A stretch of DNA of 50,767 bases from Nitrospiraceae bacterium (GCA_919902665.1 CAKKRK010000051.1:1-50767), one strand, 5' to 3'; positions 35,315 to 44,198 are shown, counted from the first letter of the stretch. Notes: a model not told the origin generated them from the letters alone. Translations and numbers: made by a program.

Positions 35315-36172
35315 TTATAGCCCTTCTTCGCGAGGAGCGCCGCCCAAGATCTCGATGAATTTTGTCAGGCGAGCGGTCTTTCCCTCTTCCCCCGACTTGG
35401 AGTAGATCGCCAAGAGATTTTTGATCATGCGAGACAGAATGGCTTGAACCGGACTTTTTTGGAGATACTTCTCATCAAACCCGTATCCGGCCTCGGTCAG
35501 AAAGCGAGCGCAGTTTTTTTCGGTGAGCAAGGCTCCGCCGTTGAAGCAGTCGATGAAAATCTTATAGCGATCAGACTCGTACTTCACCAAGAAATGCCCC
35601 GGCATGCCGACGCCATACAGCGGGAGTGCCAAACGCTGTCCGATCAAGAGATAGACGGCTGACAAGCTGATGGGGATACCGACTCGCCGATCCATGACGC
35701 AGTTGACGTAGCTGTTCTCAATTTCATAGTAGTTTTTAGTATTTCCCTTAAACCCTTGTTCGGTGAACAGGTATCGGTTGAGTGCGTTGACGGCCTCTTC
35801 ACCGGACGCTCGATAGCCAATCCGCGCTCGAACTTCGTCTGCCATGGTATCGAGCTGATCACGATAACGAGCGACATCAAGGGCAGGATAGGCATAACGG
35901 GCGATCAGGAAGGCGCCGGCTTCGAGGCTCATCGCGTCGTCCGTGAGGGACGTCAGGCTCGCCAGTTCATCCTCCAGCTTGCTGCCTCGGATTTCCTCTA
36001 GGACGGACGCGATCCGATCGGCCATTTCAGGTTGCTCAATTTCCGCCTCCTGGAGAAGCGGGACGGCCGATGGGCCGATATCGATGAGCCTCCCGCTGAT
36101 GGTACGGACAATTCGGTCGTCCTCATCGGACAAAAGGCGAATCAGCGCACGAATTTGATTCTCCGGCATCAT
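35315..36172 (-). CDS. SirB1-like transglutaminase-fold protein
   Basis: A 285-residue soluble protein. The N-terminal ~70 residues are helical, with a HEAT-like repeat (LLSDEDDRIVRTISGRLIDIGPSAVPLLQEA). Then comes the SirB1/transglut_core2 domain: NYYEIENSYVNCVMDRRVGIPISLSAVYLLIGQRL, GVGMPGHFLVKY and FIDCFNGG. The Cys, His and Asp positions may form a cysteine-protease-like centre, but SirB1 has no proven activity. It lies last in a minus-strand run that includes the ABC-2 exporter and a LON-domain gene. Confidence 0.8.
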   Translation of the reverse strand: MMPENQIRALIRLLSDEDDRIVRTISGRLIDIGPSAVPLLQEAEIEQPEMADRIASVLEEIRGSKLEDELASLTSLTDDAMSLEAGAFLIARYAYPALDVARYRDQLDTMADEVRARIGYRASGEEAVNALNRYLFTEQGFKGNTKNYYEIENSYVNCVMDRRVGIPISLSAVYLLIGQRLALPLYGVGMPGHFLVKYESDRYKIFIDCFNGGALLTEKNCARFLTEAGYGFDEKYLQKSPVQAILSRMIKNLLAIYSKSGEEGKTARLTKFIEILGGAPREEGL

Positions 36173-36275
36173 CTCCTACGACTCTCCGTCGCGCACAGGC
36201 TGACGTCTGGGGGCGTTGATGTCATGATCTGACGGATTCTGCCGTCAGTCAAGCGATCCACGGTTCGGGGTGAGG

Positions 36276-37055
36276 TTACCCCATGGCACGGCGGAACGCC
36301 TTGGCCCCGCCGTACAGACAGAGGGCATCGAACACCAGCATGACCAAAACCACCATCCCGATGTGTGGCAAGGCTTCAGTCCAGCCGGACAGAATTAACG
36401 GCCGCACGGCATCGATCGCCCAGGTCATCGGGTTGAATTGCGCCAGAAAACTCATCCAGCCTGGCATCGCCGTCAGCGGGACCAATGCGGAACTGAGGAA
36501 AATCATCGGCAGCGAAAGAAATCCCAAGACGGAAAAGAAATCACCGTGACTTTTCACGGAGAAGGCCATTGCCATGGAGATGGCCGTCAGGCCGACACCG
36601 AACATCATGCCGATCAGCAGAATCATGGCCACCCCTAGGATGCCGGTCGCTGGGTGAACGCCGAAGAGGTAGGAGACGCCAAGAATCACAAGGACTTGCA
36701 TCGACGTAATGGCCATGACGAAAATAAAACGGCTCAGGATGACGGAGGTTCGATGGATCGGCGTGGACATCAACCGCTCGAGGAACCCGTTTTCCTTGTC
36801 GAACAGCAGATCGACCCCGCCGGCCAAGCCATTGTTCAAGACCGTCATAACGACGACCCCGGCCGCGAGGAAGCTGATGTAGTTGGGAGCCTGCGTGACC
36901 TGTGTGTCTGCGGCCCGTTGAAACAGGTTTCCGAAGAAGATAAGCCAGAACAGCATCGGCTGCACCAAGGTGAACAGCATGCTGAATTTTTCCCGGCTCA
37001 ATCGCCGAACCCACCGCATCGTCAACGCGCTGATTTCTTGCCAGTAGTGCGCCAC
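36276..37055 (-). CDS. ABC-2 type transporter permease
   Basis: A 259-residue inner-membrane protein with about six helices. The conserved NGLAGGVDLLFDKENGFLERLMSTPIHR and the later FNPMTWAIDAVRPLIL are the hallmark of ABC-2 export permeases of the DrrB/NodJ type. It follows the ATPase gene after 9 bp. The exported compound (drug, lipid or polysaccharide) is not predictable. The start ATG is preceded by AGGAGT. Confidence 0.88.
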   Translation of the reverse strand: MAHYWQEISALTMRWVRRLSREKFSMLFTLVQPMLFWLIFFGNLFQRAADTQVTQAPNYISFLAAGVVVMTVLNNGLAGGVDLLFDKENGFLERLMSTPIHRTSVILSRFIFVMAITSMQVLVILGVSYLFGVHPATGILGVAMILLIGMMFGVGLTAISMAMAFSVKSHGDFFSVLGFLSLPMIFLSSALVPLTAMPGWMSFLAQFNPMTWAIDAVRPLILSGWTEALPHIGMVVLVMLVFDALCLYGGAKAFRRAMG

Positions 37056-37064
37056 ATGACTCCT

Positions 37065-38036
37065 TTATACCGTCTCAGATTCCGGGATAGATTCGGTGAT
37101 GGCCCGTCCCGTATGTGCGATGAACACATCGTCCAAGCGCGGACGGTTATATTGAATAAACTCGATGTTACAACCTAATCGATTGGCCGATTCGAGAATG
37201 GTGGGCAATGCTTTTTCAGGGGATTCCACTCTGATATCCAAACCCTTGGTGGTTGCCCGCACGGCCTTGATCGCAGGCCGATCTTTGAGCGCGGACTCTA
37301 ACGAATGAATCCGGTCGGTCTCTTTCAAGGTCAGGGACACAATGTCTCCACCGAGGGCAATTTTGAGCTCGACTGGTGAGCCTAGCGTTTTGATCTTGCC
37401 CCCGTCGATAATCGCGAGTCGATCGCAGAGTTGATCGGCCTCATCCAGATAGTTGGTCGTCATCACAATCGTCATCCCACGGGCTTTGAGCATTCGAACG
37501 TACTCCCAAATCCGGAGACGGCTTTGTACGTCGAGGCCGAGTGTGGGCTCGTCAAGAAACAAGACTTTGGGGTTAGGCAGCAATCCACAGGCGATATCGA
37601 GCTTGCGCTTCATCCCACCGGAATAGGTCTTGGCCGGCCGGTCCGCATGGGCCTCCAGTTCGACCAGTGTGAGCAGTTCTGCGATGCGTTTGGCCGCTTC
37701 TTCTTTCGTCAGATGATAGAGCGCGCCCAGCAATTGTAAGTGTTCACGTCCGGTGAGGAACCGGTCGATCGCGCGTTCTTGAGGCACGTACCCGATGAGG
37801 GTCCGAACCTTGTCCGCATCGCGTACCGTATCGTACCCCATGACCGTCGCCGTGCCCGATGTCGGGTGCAGCAAGGTGATGAGGGTGCGAAGCGTGGTGC
37901 TCTTGCCTGCGCCGTTCGGTCCCAGCAGGCCAAAAATCTCTCCTGCGTAGACTTGGAACGAGAGGTCATCGACAGCCCTATAGCTGTCATAGGTTTTGCT
38001 CAGATGGCTGACGTCAATTGCGATGGTCCGATCCAT
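37065..38036 (-). CDS. ABC transporter ATP-binding protein, DrrA-type
   Basis: A 323-residue ABC ATPase of the DrrA/CcmA type. Walker A GPNGAGKSTTLRTLI, signature YSGGMKRKLDIA, Walker B VLFLDEPTLGLD and a C-terminal domain (residues about 230-320) that in the family stabilises the dimer are intact. It starts immediately after the LON-domain gene stop and precedes the permease by 9 bp. The likely role is ATP-driven export; substrate unknown. The start and the upstream stop are adjacent, suggesting coupled translation. Confidence 0.9.
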   Translation of the reverse strand: MDRTIAIDVSHLSKTYDSYRAVDDLSFQVYAGEIFGLLGPNGAGKSTTLRTLITLLHPTSGTATVMGYDTVRDADKVRTLIGYVPQERAIDRFLTGREHLQLLGALYHLTKEEAAKRIAELLTLVELEAHADRPAKTYSGGMKRKLDIACGLLPNPKVLFLDEPTLGLDVQSRLRIWEYVRMLKARGMTIVMTTNYLDEADQLCDRLAIIDGGKIKTLGSPVELKIALGGDIVSLTLKETDRIHSLESALKDRPAIKAVRATTKGLDIRVESPEKALPTILESANRLGCNIEFIQYNRPRLDDVFIAHTGRAITESIPESETV

Positions 38037-38726
38037 TTAGTCCAAGCCCTTTATGCCGTGAGGTTCGTGGAGCATGAATTGAACCAGATCGTTCAATCGA
38101 CGAGCTCGTTGGTGGAGCCCATCCGCTTCCAGTAAAAATTGTTTTTCCAAGGGGGTACAGTCCAAATAGGTTGAGAGAGTATTGACCAAAACTTCATCAC
38201 TGACTTCTTCGCGAAAAAACCCTTGCCACGCCGCACTATCTTCTCTCGCCTGAAGGTACCGTCCAAGCACATCGACCAGCGCTTGCCGAACGCCTTTGGC
38301 CAGCCCCTCGGTGGCGCACATGGGCGTGACCTGAATCGTCGCTTCGCGATAGGGCTTGTCGAAGTGTTCTTCGGAAATCTCGCACCGTTCGAGCCCTTGT
38401 AGCAAGATGTTGGAGCGCCCGTCCGGCAAGGGTTGCACGCTCACGATCCGTCCGATGCATAGCGCGGGATAGATGGCTGGATTCCCATAGTAGTCCGGCT
38501 CCCACCCTTCTTTCAGCAGCGCCATGGCAATACATTGACCGCCCATTGTCACATCAGCGATCATCTGGCGATAGCGTGGTTCAAAAATATGGAGCGGCAG
38601 ATACGTCCTTGGAAAAAAGACGACGTTGGGTAACGGAAACACCGGAAGGCGATCGGGAATTGGAAACGGTTCGACATATTTGGACGAACTCCGATCAGAC
38701 GGCCCCCGCTCATGATCAGTCTGCAT
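38037..38726 (-). CDS. LON substrate-binding domain protein
   Basis: A 229-residue protein consisting of the N-terminal substrate-recognition domain of Lon protease (FPLPNVVFFPRTYLPLHIFE, then RYRQMIADVTMG), without ATPase or protease domains. Such stand-alone LON proteins are common in bacteria and their job is unclear; a role in substrate recognition or regulation is inferred. It is the first gene of the LON-ATPase-permease run. It is divergent from the lipocalin-like gene across a 150-bp gap. Confidence 0.88.
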   Translation of the reverse strand: MQTDHERGPSDRSSSKYVEPFPIPDRLPVFPLPNVVFFPRTYLPLHIFEPRYRQMIADVTMGGQCIAMALLKEGWEPDYYGNPAIYPALCIGRIVSVQPLPDGRSNILLQGLERCEISEEHFDKPYREATIQVTPMCATEGLAKGVRQALVDVLGRYLQAREDSAAWQGFFREEVSDEVLVNTLSTYLDCTPLEKQFLLEADGLHQRARRLNDLVQFMLHEPHGIKGLD

Positions 38727-38876
38727 GGCTCACGATAGCTGACACGTGTGAAAATTGTCAACGCCGTTTGCTCGATGACGAGTCGTGGGAAAATACAAAA
38801 CATCGCTCTGAGACAGTCGATTGGTTCATGGGTTGGACGCGTGGTATAACCGATACAACGGGAGGGCTCAGGTTAC

Positions 38877-40040
38877 GTGATCCACTTACGATCGGCTGAC
38901 GATGCAAGACAGCGTCTGACAGACTGGGGACGGATCCTCATGGTAGTCCCTGTCTTGCTGAGCGTGACTGTGTCGATGGTATTCGCCGCAAGTCCGGCTT
39001 CCGTACCATTTCAACCGGCGACTGCCGGCTATCGGTACGAGTTTCCCAGAGACCATGGATCGCATGCCCGCTATCGAACCGAGTGGTGGTACTACACAGG
39101 CCATCTGCAGTCGAAGAACGGCCGGTCGTTCGGCTTTGAGTTGACCTTCTTTCGCCGTGGTGTCCCGCCTGACCAAATCAAGACGCTACCGTCGAAATGG
39201 TCGATTAGCCACCTATATCTGGCCCACTTTGCCGTGACCGATATCAACGGGAAGCGATTTCACTTCTCGGAAAAACTCAGTCGGGAGGGGTTGGGGAAGG
39301 CCGGTGCCGACGAGTCGAGGCTCCGTGTCTGGATCGACGATTGGCGTGCGGAAGCGTCGACGGACCAGACCGGCTCTCACACCTTGGCGGCTCATGACGA
39401 GACCCATACCCTCGCCCTCACACTCCAACCGGCCAAGCCGCTCGTCACTCACGGTGCGGCCGGCATCAGCCGAAAAGGCAAAGATATCGGTCAAGCCTCT
39501 CACTACTACTCGTTTACGAGACTCACGACCACGGGGAGCCTGACGATCGATGGCGAGCAGTTCGAGGTGTCTGGCACCAGCTGGATGGACCATGAATATG
39601 GGTCAACCGAGCTTGGGACGGATCAAGTCGGATGGGACTGGTTCAGCATTCAGTTGGAGGACGATACCGAACTCATGCTGTATCGGATGCGGCGGAAAGA
39701 CGGCTCGGCCGATCTGGCTTCCAGCGGGACCGCCGTGTCGCCGGATGGACGCACTCGACACCTGGAGGTGACCGACTTTCAGATCGAATCGACGGGGGCC
39801 TGGACCAGCCCTGAGAGTAAGGCCACATATCCCAGCCGATGGCGGCTGACGTTCCCGTCGCTTGACCTGGTTTTGGATCTCGCTCCGTTGCTTGCGAATC
39901 AAGAATTGCGCACTTCGCGCAGCGCCAAGGTTTCCTATTGGGAAGGAGCGGTGGCGGTGACAGGGACTAAACAGGGCAAACCAATCAAGGGGCAAGGCTA
40001 CGTCGAGCTGACCGGCTATGTTGAACGCCTCAAGCTCTAG
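38877..40040 (+). CDS. CrtC/AttH-like lipocalin-domain protein
   Basis: A 387-residue secreted protein of the AttH/CrtC (carotenoid 1,2-hydratase-like) family, with a signal sequence (about residues 20-37). The motifs RTEWWYYTGHL, FGFELTFFRRGV, SHLYLAHFAVTD and SGTSWMDHEYGST are diagnostic of the two-barrel lipocalin fold; members such as CrtC hydrate terpenoid chains, others are uncharacterised. The start is a GTG at 38877; an ATG at 38940 is an alternative. Its last ~44 codons are duplicated downstream at 40929-41064, flanking a methyltransferase gene. Confidence 0.85.
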   Translation: MIHLRSADDARQRLTDWGRILMVVPVLLSVTVSMVFAASPASVPFQPATAGYRYEFPRDHGSHARYRTEWWYYTGHLQSKNGRSFGFELTFFRRGVPPDQIKTLPSKWSISHLYLAHFAVTDINGKRFHFSEKLSREGLGKAGADESRLRVWIDDWRAEASTDQTGSHTLAAHDETHTLALTLQPAKPLVTHGAAGISRKGKDIGQASHYYSFTRLTTTGSLTIDGEQFEVSGTSWMDHEYGSTELGTDQVGWDWFSIQLEDDTELMLYRMRRKDGSADLASSGTAVSPDGRTRHLEVTDFQIESTGAWTSPESKATYPSRWRLTFPSLDLVLDLAPLLANQELRTSRSAKVSYWEGAVAVTGTKQGKPIKGQGYVELTGYVERLKL

Positions 40041-40066
40041 CAATCAGCTCTCAGCAGCCTATCCTC

Positions 40067-40885
40067 ATGGCTGAGTCGCGCAGTGGGATGATGATGGATC
40101 AGGAATATGTTTTCCTTCGTGCCGAAGATCGGAGCGAGCTGGAACGGCTTCGCCTGATCGAACGTACGCTTGATCCTGCAAGTCGGCGGCGGCTGCTTGC
40201 CACCGGGCTGCAGGTTGGGTGGAGGTGTCTGGAGATTGGCCCTGGCGCTGGGTCCATTCTGGCTTGGATGGGAGAGGTAGTTGGTCCATCAGGAGCCGTA
40301 TGCGCGATCGACGTATCGACGAAGTTTCTTTCAGTTCAACGCCCCCCTCATATCGATATCCGCCAGGAAGATTTCCGAACTGTTGACTTGGCGCCATCAT
40401 CATTCGATCTTGTTCATTCCCGGTATGTGCTCATTCATATGTCTGACTATCAGAGTGTGCTATCGAAAATGTTGGCCTGCCTTAAGCCTGGCGGATGGCT
40501 TGTCCTGGAAGAGCCGGACTTTTCTGCCTCGCGAGGCATTGAAGGGGACACAGTTCAGCTGGAGGCAGTGAACAAGGTCAATAGGGCCATCAAAACCATG
40601 TATGACAAATTAGGGATGGATTATGCCTTAGGCCTCAAGCTCCCTGCGCTCTTACAACAACAAAGGGTCTATGGGCTTGCGGTAGAAAACGATGTGCCGC
40701 TCTCCGCCGGTGGATCCGGCATGGCCACGATCATGAAGATGTCAGCAGTGCAATTGCGCGATAAATATCTCGCGACTGGTGTTGTCACGGAGCAGAATCT
40801 TGATCAGTATCGATGTTTCACAGACAACCCGCAGGCCTGGGCGATTTATTATGGGACGGTTGCGGCCAGCGGTCAAAAACCTTGA
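40067..40885 (+). CDS. SAM-dependent methyltransferase
   Basis: A 272-residue class I methyltransferase. Motif I reads LEIGPGAGSILAWMG (about residues 55-70), followed by an acidic loop (VCAIDVSTKFL) and the later FDLVHSRYVLIHM and KPGGWLVLEEP, all expected of UbiE-like enzymes. The target is unknown. It lies between the lipocalin gene and the decayed copy of that gene's 3' end, so it sits inside a duplication and may have been inserted there. The start follows the lipocalin stop by 26 bp. Confidence 0.85.
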   Translation: MAESRSGMMMDQEYVFLRAEDRSELERLRLIERTLDPASRRRLLATGLQVGWRCLEIGPGAGSILAWMGEVVGPSGAVCAIDVSTKFLSVQRPPHIDIRQEDFRTVDLAPSSFDLVHSRYVLIHMSDYQSVLSKMLACLKPGGWLVLEEPDFSASRGIEGDTVQLEAVNKVNRAIKTMYDKLGMDYALGLKLPALLQQQRVYGLAVENDVPLSAGGSGMATIMKMSAVQLRDKYLATGVVTEQNLDQYRCFTDNPQAWAIYYGTVAASGQKP

Positions 40886-40928
40886 TTGAACGATGTAGAC
40901 AGGAGAAGAAATTATCAGCTCCAGAGCC

Positions 40929-41064
40929 CTGTGCCTCCCGCAGTACCAAGGTGCCCTATGGAGAAGACACGGTGGCCGTGACTGGAACCAAACAGGGCAA
41001 GCCTATGAAAGGCGAAGGCTGCGTCGAACTGACCAGTTATACGGAGCGGCTCAAGATAAAATAG
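40929..41064 (+). pseudogene. Remnant of a second lipocalin-gene 3' end
   Basis: These codons encode SRSTKVPYGEDTVAVTGTKQ and continue to a stop, matching the end of the lipocalin gene (SRSAKVSYWEGAVAVTGTKQ, about 39908-40040) at most positions. Only the tail is present and no promoter or ribosome-binding site is evident, so it is a partial duplicate. It shows the methyltransferase gene at 40067-40885 is bracketed by direct copies of the same sequence. Confidence 0.75.
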
Positions 41065-41081
41065 GGATAGCCATTACCGAA

Positions 41082-41690
41082 CTATGCATACAGAGGCGTC
41101 CCATTCTCTTTGCGATCTCGGAGCTCTGCCAACATTTCAGATTCCGTGATATCCATGGCCCACCTTGGACGAAGTTGGAAGTGGGGTTGATCGACGAAGG
41201 TCTTCCAGTTGCCTCCCCATTCAAACCCCAAGTCCATTCCAAGAGCGCCGACAGCCTTATACTTGTCGGACTCGCTAAGGTACTTTGTACCCTCAAAGAT
41301 CCCGACATCAAACGCAATACCAAAGTTGTGGTTGGAGTACCCGCCTCGTACTTTTGTGACGATCCGGCCAGGCTGTGTACGACCCTGTGCATACAGTTCG
41401 TCCTGTTCGGCATAACTTCTCAATCCACTAATGATCTTGATCTGTATCCCGTTTTGCGCGGCCTTTTGAACCAATGCCCGTGCATTGGGTTGCACTTCGG
41501 GAAGTAACGTTGCGATCTTTTTCTCACTTCGTGCGTCGACGGCTTCAATCGCCTCGGCAGGAGGCGCTCCATGAATCGTTGGTTTGACAATGTGGGCATA
41601 GATGGCGCCCCACGTCTCTGTACCGGCTCGACCATCAACTTGCACGCCCAGCTTTTTCTGCACGGCAGAAATCATGTCTTCAAGTTCCAT
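41082..41690 (-). CDS. M15-family peptidoglycan L,D-peptidase (CwlK/endolysin-like)
   Basis: A 202-residue zinc peptidase. The N-terminus (ISAVQKKLGVQVDGRAGTET) resembles a shortened peptidoglycan-binding motif. The catalytic part has SGLRSYAEQDELYAQGRTQPG, NHNFGIAFDVG with the His and Asp zinc ligands, and DQPHFQLRP with the last His, the pattern of VanY/M15C enzymes that cut L-Ala-D-Glu or D-Ala-D-Ala bonds. There is no signal peptide, as in phage endolysins, but no other phage gene is nearby. A lytic or cell-wall-recycling role is inferred. Confidence 0.85.
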   Translation of the reverse strand: MELEDMISAVQKKLGVQVDGRAGTETWGAIYAHIVKPTIHGAPPAEAIEAVDARSEKKIATLLPEVQPNARALVQKAAQNGIQIKIISGLRSYAEQDELYAQGRTQPGRIVTKVRGGYSNHNFGIAFDVGIFEGTKYLSESDKYKAVGALGMDLGFEWGGNWKTFVDQPHFQLRPRWAMDITESEMLAELRDRKENGTPLYA

Positions 41691-41752
41691 TGTAAGTCTC
41701 CTTGTGGTGAGCTGCGACAGGGATCCAGAGGCTGGCCACGTATCCTCCTACA

Positions 41753-41941
41753 TCAGCCAATAGTCGTGCGGGACATGCAATCAAGACAGATTTTCGTTGG
41801 CTCTAGAGTATCAATTGTGACCAGATTGTTCGCTCCGTTCCAGTCTGGAATAACCTCGATCGCCTGCGCTGTAGCCTTCACCGGTTTGTTGCCTGGAGTT
41901 TTGACCGTCACACCTATTGCCGCGACCTTGTTCGGTGGCAT
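41753..41941 (-). pseudogene. Possible decayed reading frame in the 41691-42263 gap
   Basis: On the minus strand residues MPPNKVAAIGVTVKTPGNKP and the following VKATAQAIEVIPDWNGANN, ending CLDCMSRTTIG, look protein-like. A stop codon lies ten codons above the ATG, and the same frame reopens beyond it for about 40 codons, so this could be the 3' end of a broken gene. A plus-strand frame (41571-42134) also spans the area, so neither is secure. Nothing else was recognised in this gap. Confidence 0.3.
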
Positions 41942-42263
41942 ACGAGTGATTTGCCCATCGTACGGTGATTATGGACTCCGCAAAGGTTGTGCCGGAAACA
42001 AATGGGGTAAGGCCTTGCTGATTTTACCGCAACATGCGAATCGATTGAAGGTTTTGTGGAGTGGAAATGGGGGAGAACTGAATCTAAAACGATTCGGCTG
42101 GTATCAAAATAGATACTTAAACGGGTTTGGTTGAGGGTCTTCTCTGCAGAACCCTCGGCAGCCATTATTGGTGGCACGCTGTTTGCCAAACAAAGCTCTT
42201 AGCTCCCTTCCATTTCTTGACTCCGTGCTGAATCCTGTGTTTAGGTCTCCCGCCAGTACTGTC

Positions 42264-43295
42264 ATGCTACGCCAGACCACGCTTCGAAACATCTCACTCA
42301 TCCTGCTTCTCTTCTGTCTCGGCTGCCAAAAGGAGAGCGAGTCGGTTGTCTCAATCGCGCTCCATCCAACGAATGTAAATATTCTCTACGTTGCCACGAA
42401 CGATGCAGTCTATAAATCACGAGATGGCGGTGGGACCTGGGAGCGATTCCCAAGTTTCAGCGCACGTCGGGTGACGACGCTGGCGATCGATCCACTGCTG
42501 CCTGCGACGATCTATGCCGGTACCATGGGGGATGCGGTCTATAAGAGTCCGGACGGTGGGCAACATTGGCTTCCACATAATGTGGGATTGAAGGAACATG
42601 TGTCGTTTGTGAATCAGTTCGTGTTCCATCCGATAGTGAGCGAGAAGATCTATATCGCCACGACTGTGGGCGCGTTCTATACGAAGGACGCAGGGCGTGC
42701 ATGGGAAGAACGGATGAATGGGATGAAGGAAGTTCACATTGTGACGGCCATCGCCATGAATCCCAAAGCCCCTACCACCCTGTACGGCGGAACAACGGGT
42801 GGGGTGTATCGCTCAGAGGATGGAGCGATGTCCTGGAAAAGGATCAACAACGGGTTGATTCCCGAGAGCGAGCTGATGGCGTCCATGGCGTTGGGCGTGA
42901 ATGCTATTGAAATCGATCAGATGAATCCTATTATCGTTTACGCGGGGACGACGAAAGGGCTGTTCCGCACGGTCAATAAAGGTGAACAATGGGAGCGGAT
43001 TGGACCATCCCTCCCTGATCCTTTTATCAGCAGCATTCTGCTCCATCCCACAGAACCGTCACAGCTCTATGTTGGTGGGCCGAAAGGGGTATGGAAAAGT
43101 TCGGATAGTGGAAAGACCTGGCGGGCGGTGAACCAGGGCATGACAACCCTGAACATTCGCGCCCTAGCTATGAACCCGAAGAATCCGCAACTACTCTACG
43201 CCGGCACGAACGGCAGTGGGCTCTATCGCTCCACTGATGCCGGCGCGACCTGGGCGGCGGTGCCGCTCACTGCCGCGCCGGTTTCGAGTCAATAA
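42264..43295 (+). CDS. Seven-bladed Asp-box propeller lipoprotein
   Basis: A 343-residue protein. I start it at 42264, which puts a lipobox (LFCLGC) after a hydrophobic core, so it should be a lipoprotein; the longer reading from 42168 lacks a signal at its N-terminus. Seven Asp-box motifs of the type S-x-D-x-G-x-x-W are visible (SRDGGGTW, SPDGGQHW, TKDAGRAW, SEDGAMSW, TVNKGEQW, SSDSGKTW, STDAGATW), consistent with a seven-bladed beta-propeller like YCF48/sortilin folds. It is probably a scaffold or binding protein. Its 3' end overlaps the next gene by 7 bp. Confidence 0.85.
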   Translation: MLRQTTLRNISLILLLFCLGCQKESESVVSIALHPTNVNILYVATNDAVYKSRDGGGTWERFPSFSARRVTTLAIDPLLPATIYAGTMGDAVYKSPDGGQHWLPHNVGLKEHVSFVNQFVFHPIVSEKIYIATTVGAFYTKDAGRAWEERMNGMKEVHIVTAIAMNPKAPTTLYGGTTGGVYRSEDGAMSWKRINNGLIPESELMASMALGVNAIEIDQMNPIIVYAGTTKGLFRTVNKGEQWERIGPSLPDPFISSILLHPTEPSQLYVGGPKGVWKSSDSGKTWRAVNQGMTTLNIRALAMNPKNPQLLYAGTNGSGLYRSTDAGATWAAVPLTAAPVSSQ

Positions 43296-43771
43296 CTGCT
43301 TTTTGCGCCTGCTTCTCCATGCTGGTATCGGCCGCTATAGGAGACCATGCGATCTGAGAGCGTTTTCCACTCGTCTGCGGTCATCAGGTCCTTCATCTTG
43401 AACCGAAGGCTCAGTACCCTGGCCGAGCTTTGCGCCCGCTGAATGTTTGCCTCGTTCACGATTTTTGAAAATTCGTCGGGTGTCGCCGTATAGCTGGTGT
43501 TCAAAGTGTAGAGCTGCCGATGATAGGCCCGCTCCTGCGCACGGCTCTCCTTGAGCTCCTTGATGATCTCACCGACGTATGCATTCACACCCTTCGCCTT
43601 TTCGGGATCCTGCACGGTCCGATTGATCAATCCCTCCATGTCTTGCTGGCCCTTCTGCCAATAGGCGTCACTCTTGCCGCCTCCCGTCATGCCGTGGTGG
43701 TGGTGAGACGAGCACCCAACCAGCAGAACCAGGGTGAGCGCACTGAGTAAGCCGCCGAACATCCGTTTCAT
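43289..43771 (-). CDS. Histidine-rich lipoprotein
   Basis: A 160-residue lipoprotein (lipobox LLVGC, then SSHHHHGMTGGGKSD) with a strong AGGAGG ribosome-binding site. The rest is predicted helical, with a pattern reminiscent of periplasmic metal-sensing or CpxP/Spy-like helical proteins, though the diagnostic LTxxQ motifs are not seen. The four consecutive His after the anchor may bind Zn, Ni or Cu. It converges with the propeller gene. Role inferred only: possible periplasmic metal binding or chaperone function. Confidence 0.7.
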   Translation of the reverse strand: MKRMFGGLLSALTLVLLVGCSSHHHHGMTGGGKSDAYWQKGQQDMEGLINRTVQDPEKAKGVNAYVGEIIKELKESRAQERAYHRQLYTLNTSYTATPDEFSKIVNEANIQRAQSSARVLSLRFKMKDLMTADEWKTLSDRMVSYSGRYQHGEAGAKSSY

Positions 43772-43824
43772 GCATGCCTCCTATTGAGAGTTGTTCCCTG
43801 CCTTCTTCATACCGTATTATCCAC

Positions 43825-44178
43825 ATGATTACTATGGCCGATGCCACACCTACCTTGTCCGACCCCAGTCAGATTCTGAAGGAGGAGTTCCGCCGGCATC
43901 TAGAGATCTTCTATGCCCATCTCAAATTGGCCCCACCCTACGAGAGCGTAGAAAAAGCGATTCGGATGCTGACCACCATCGTGCATGCCCTACCGAAGGA
44001 AGAGCAAGTTCGAATCGTCTCCGATCCGACCCTACGCTGGCAGCAGTTTGCACAGGCGTTTCATGCATCAGGGCTTGCGAAGAAGCATCGGGGGATCATT
44101 GCTGGTCTGGCCCGTAACCGCTCAGCCTTGAACTTGCCAGCCGAATACGATCACTTCTTGAATTTATTTCTTGTCTGA
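43825..44178 (+). CDS. Small hypothetical protein
   Basis: A 117-residue soluble protein (start chosen at 43825; 43834 and 43774 are alternatives, none with a strong ribosome-binding site). It is helical and mildly basic, with LEIFYAHLKLAPPYESVEKA and LPKEEQVRIVSDPTLRWQQF. I recognise no family. It is divergent from the His-rich lipoprotein gene and ends near the convergent membrane-protein gene. Function unknown. Confidence 0.55.
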   Translation: MITMADATPTLSDPSQILKEEFRRHLEIFYAHLKLAPPYESVEKAIRMLTTIVHALPKEEQVRIVSDPTLRWQQFAQAFHASGLAKKHRGIIAGLARNRSALNLPAEYDHFLNLFLV

Positions 44179-44198
44179 GAAAAAGCGCAACGGGCGAA

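Noticed and set aside
38546-38899. A plus-strand frame across the LON-domain gene start
   Set aside because: It mostly overlaps the conserved LON gene in antisense and has no supported start or motif.
41082-41690. A prophage lysis gene
   Set aside because: The M15 peptidase resembles endolysins, but no other phage gene, holin or integrase is in the vicinity.
41571-42134. A 187-codon plus-strand gene after the M15 peptidase start
   Set aside because: Its first third is antisense to the peptidase gene and the start has no ribosome-binding site; it may be chance.
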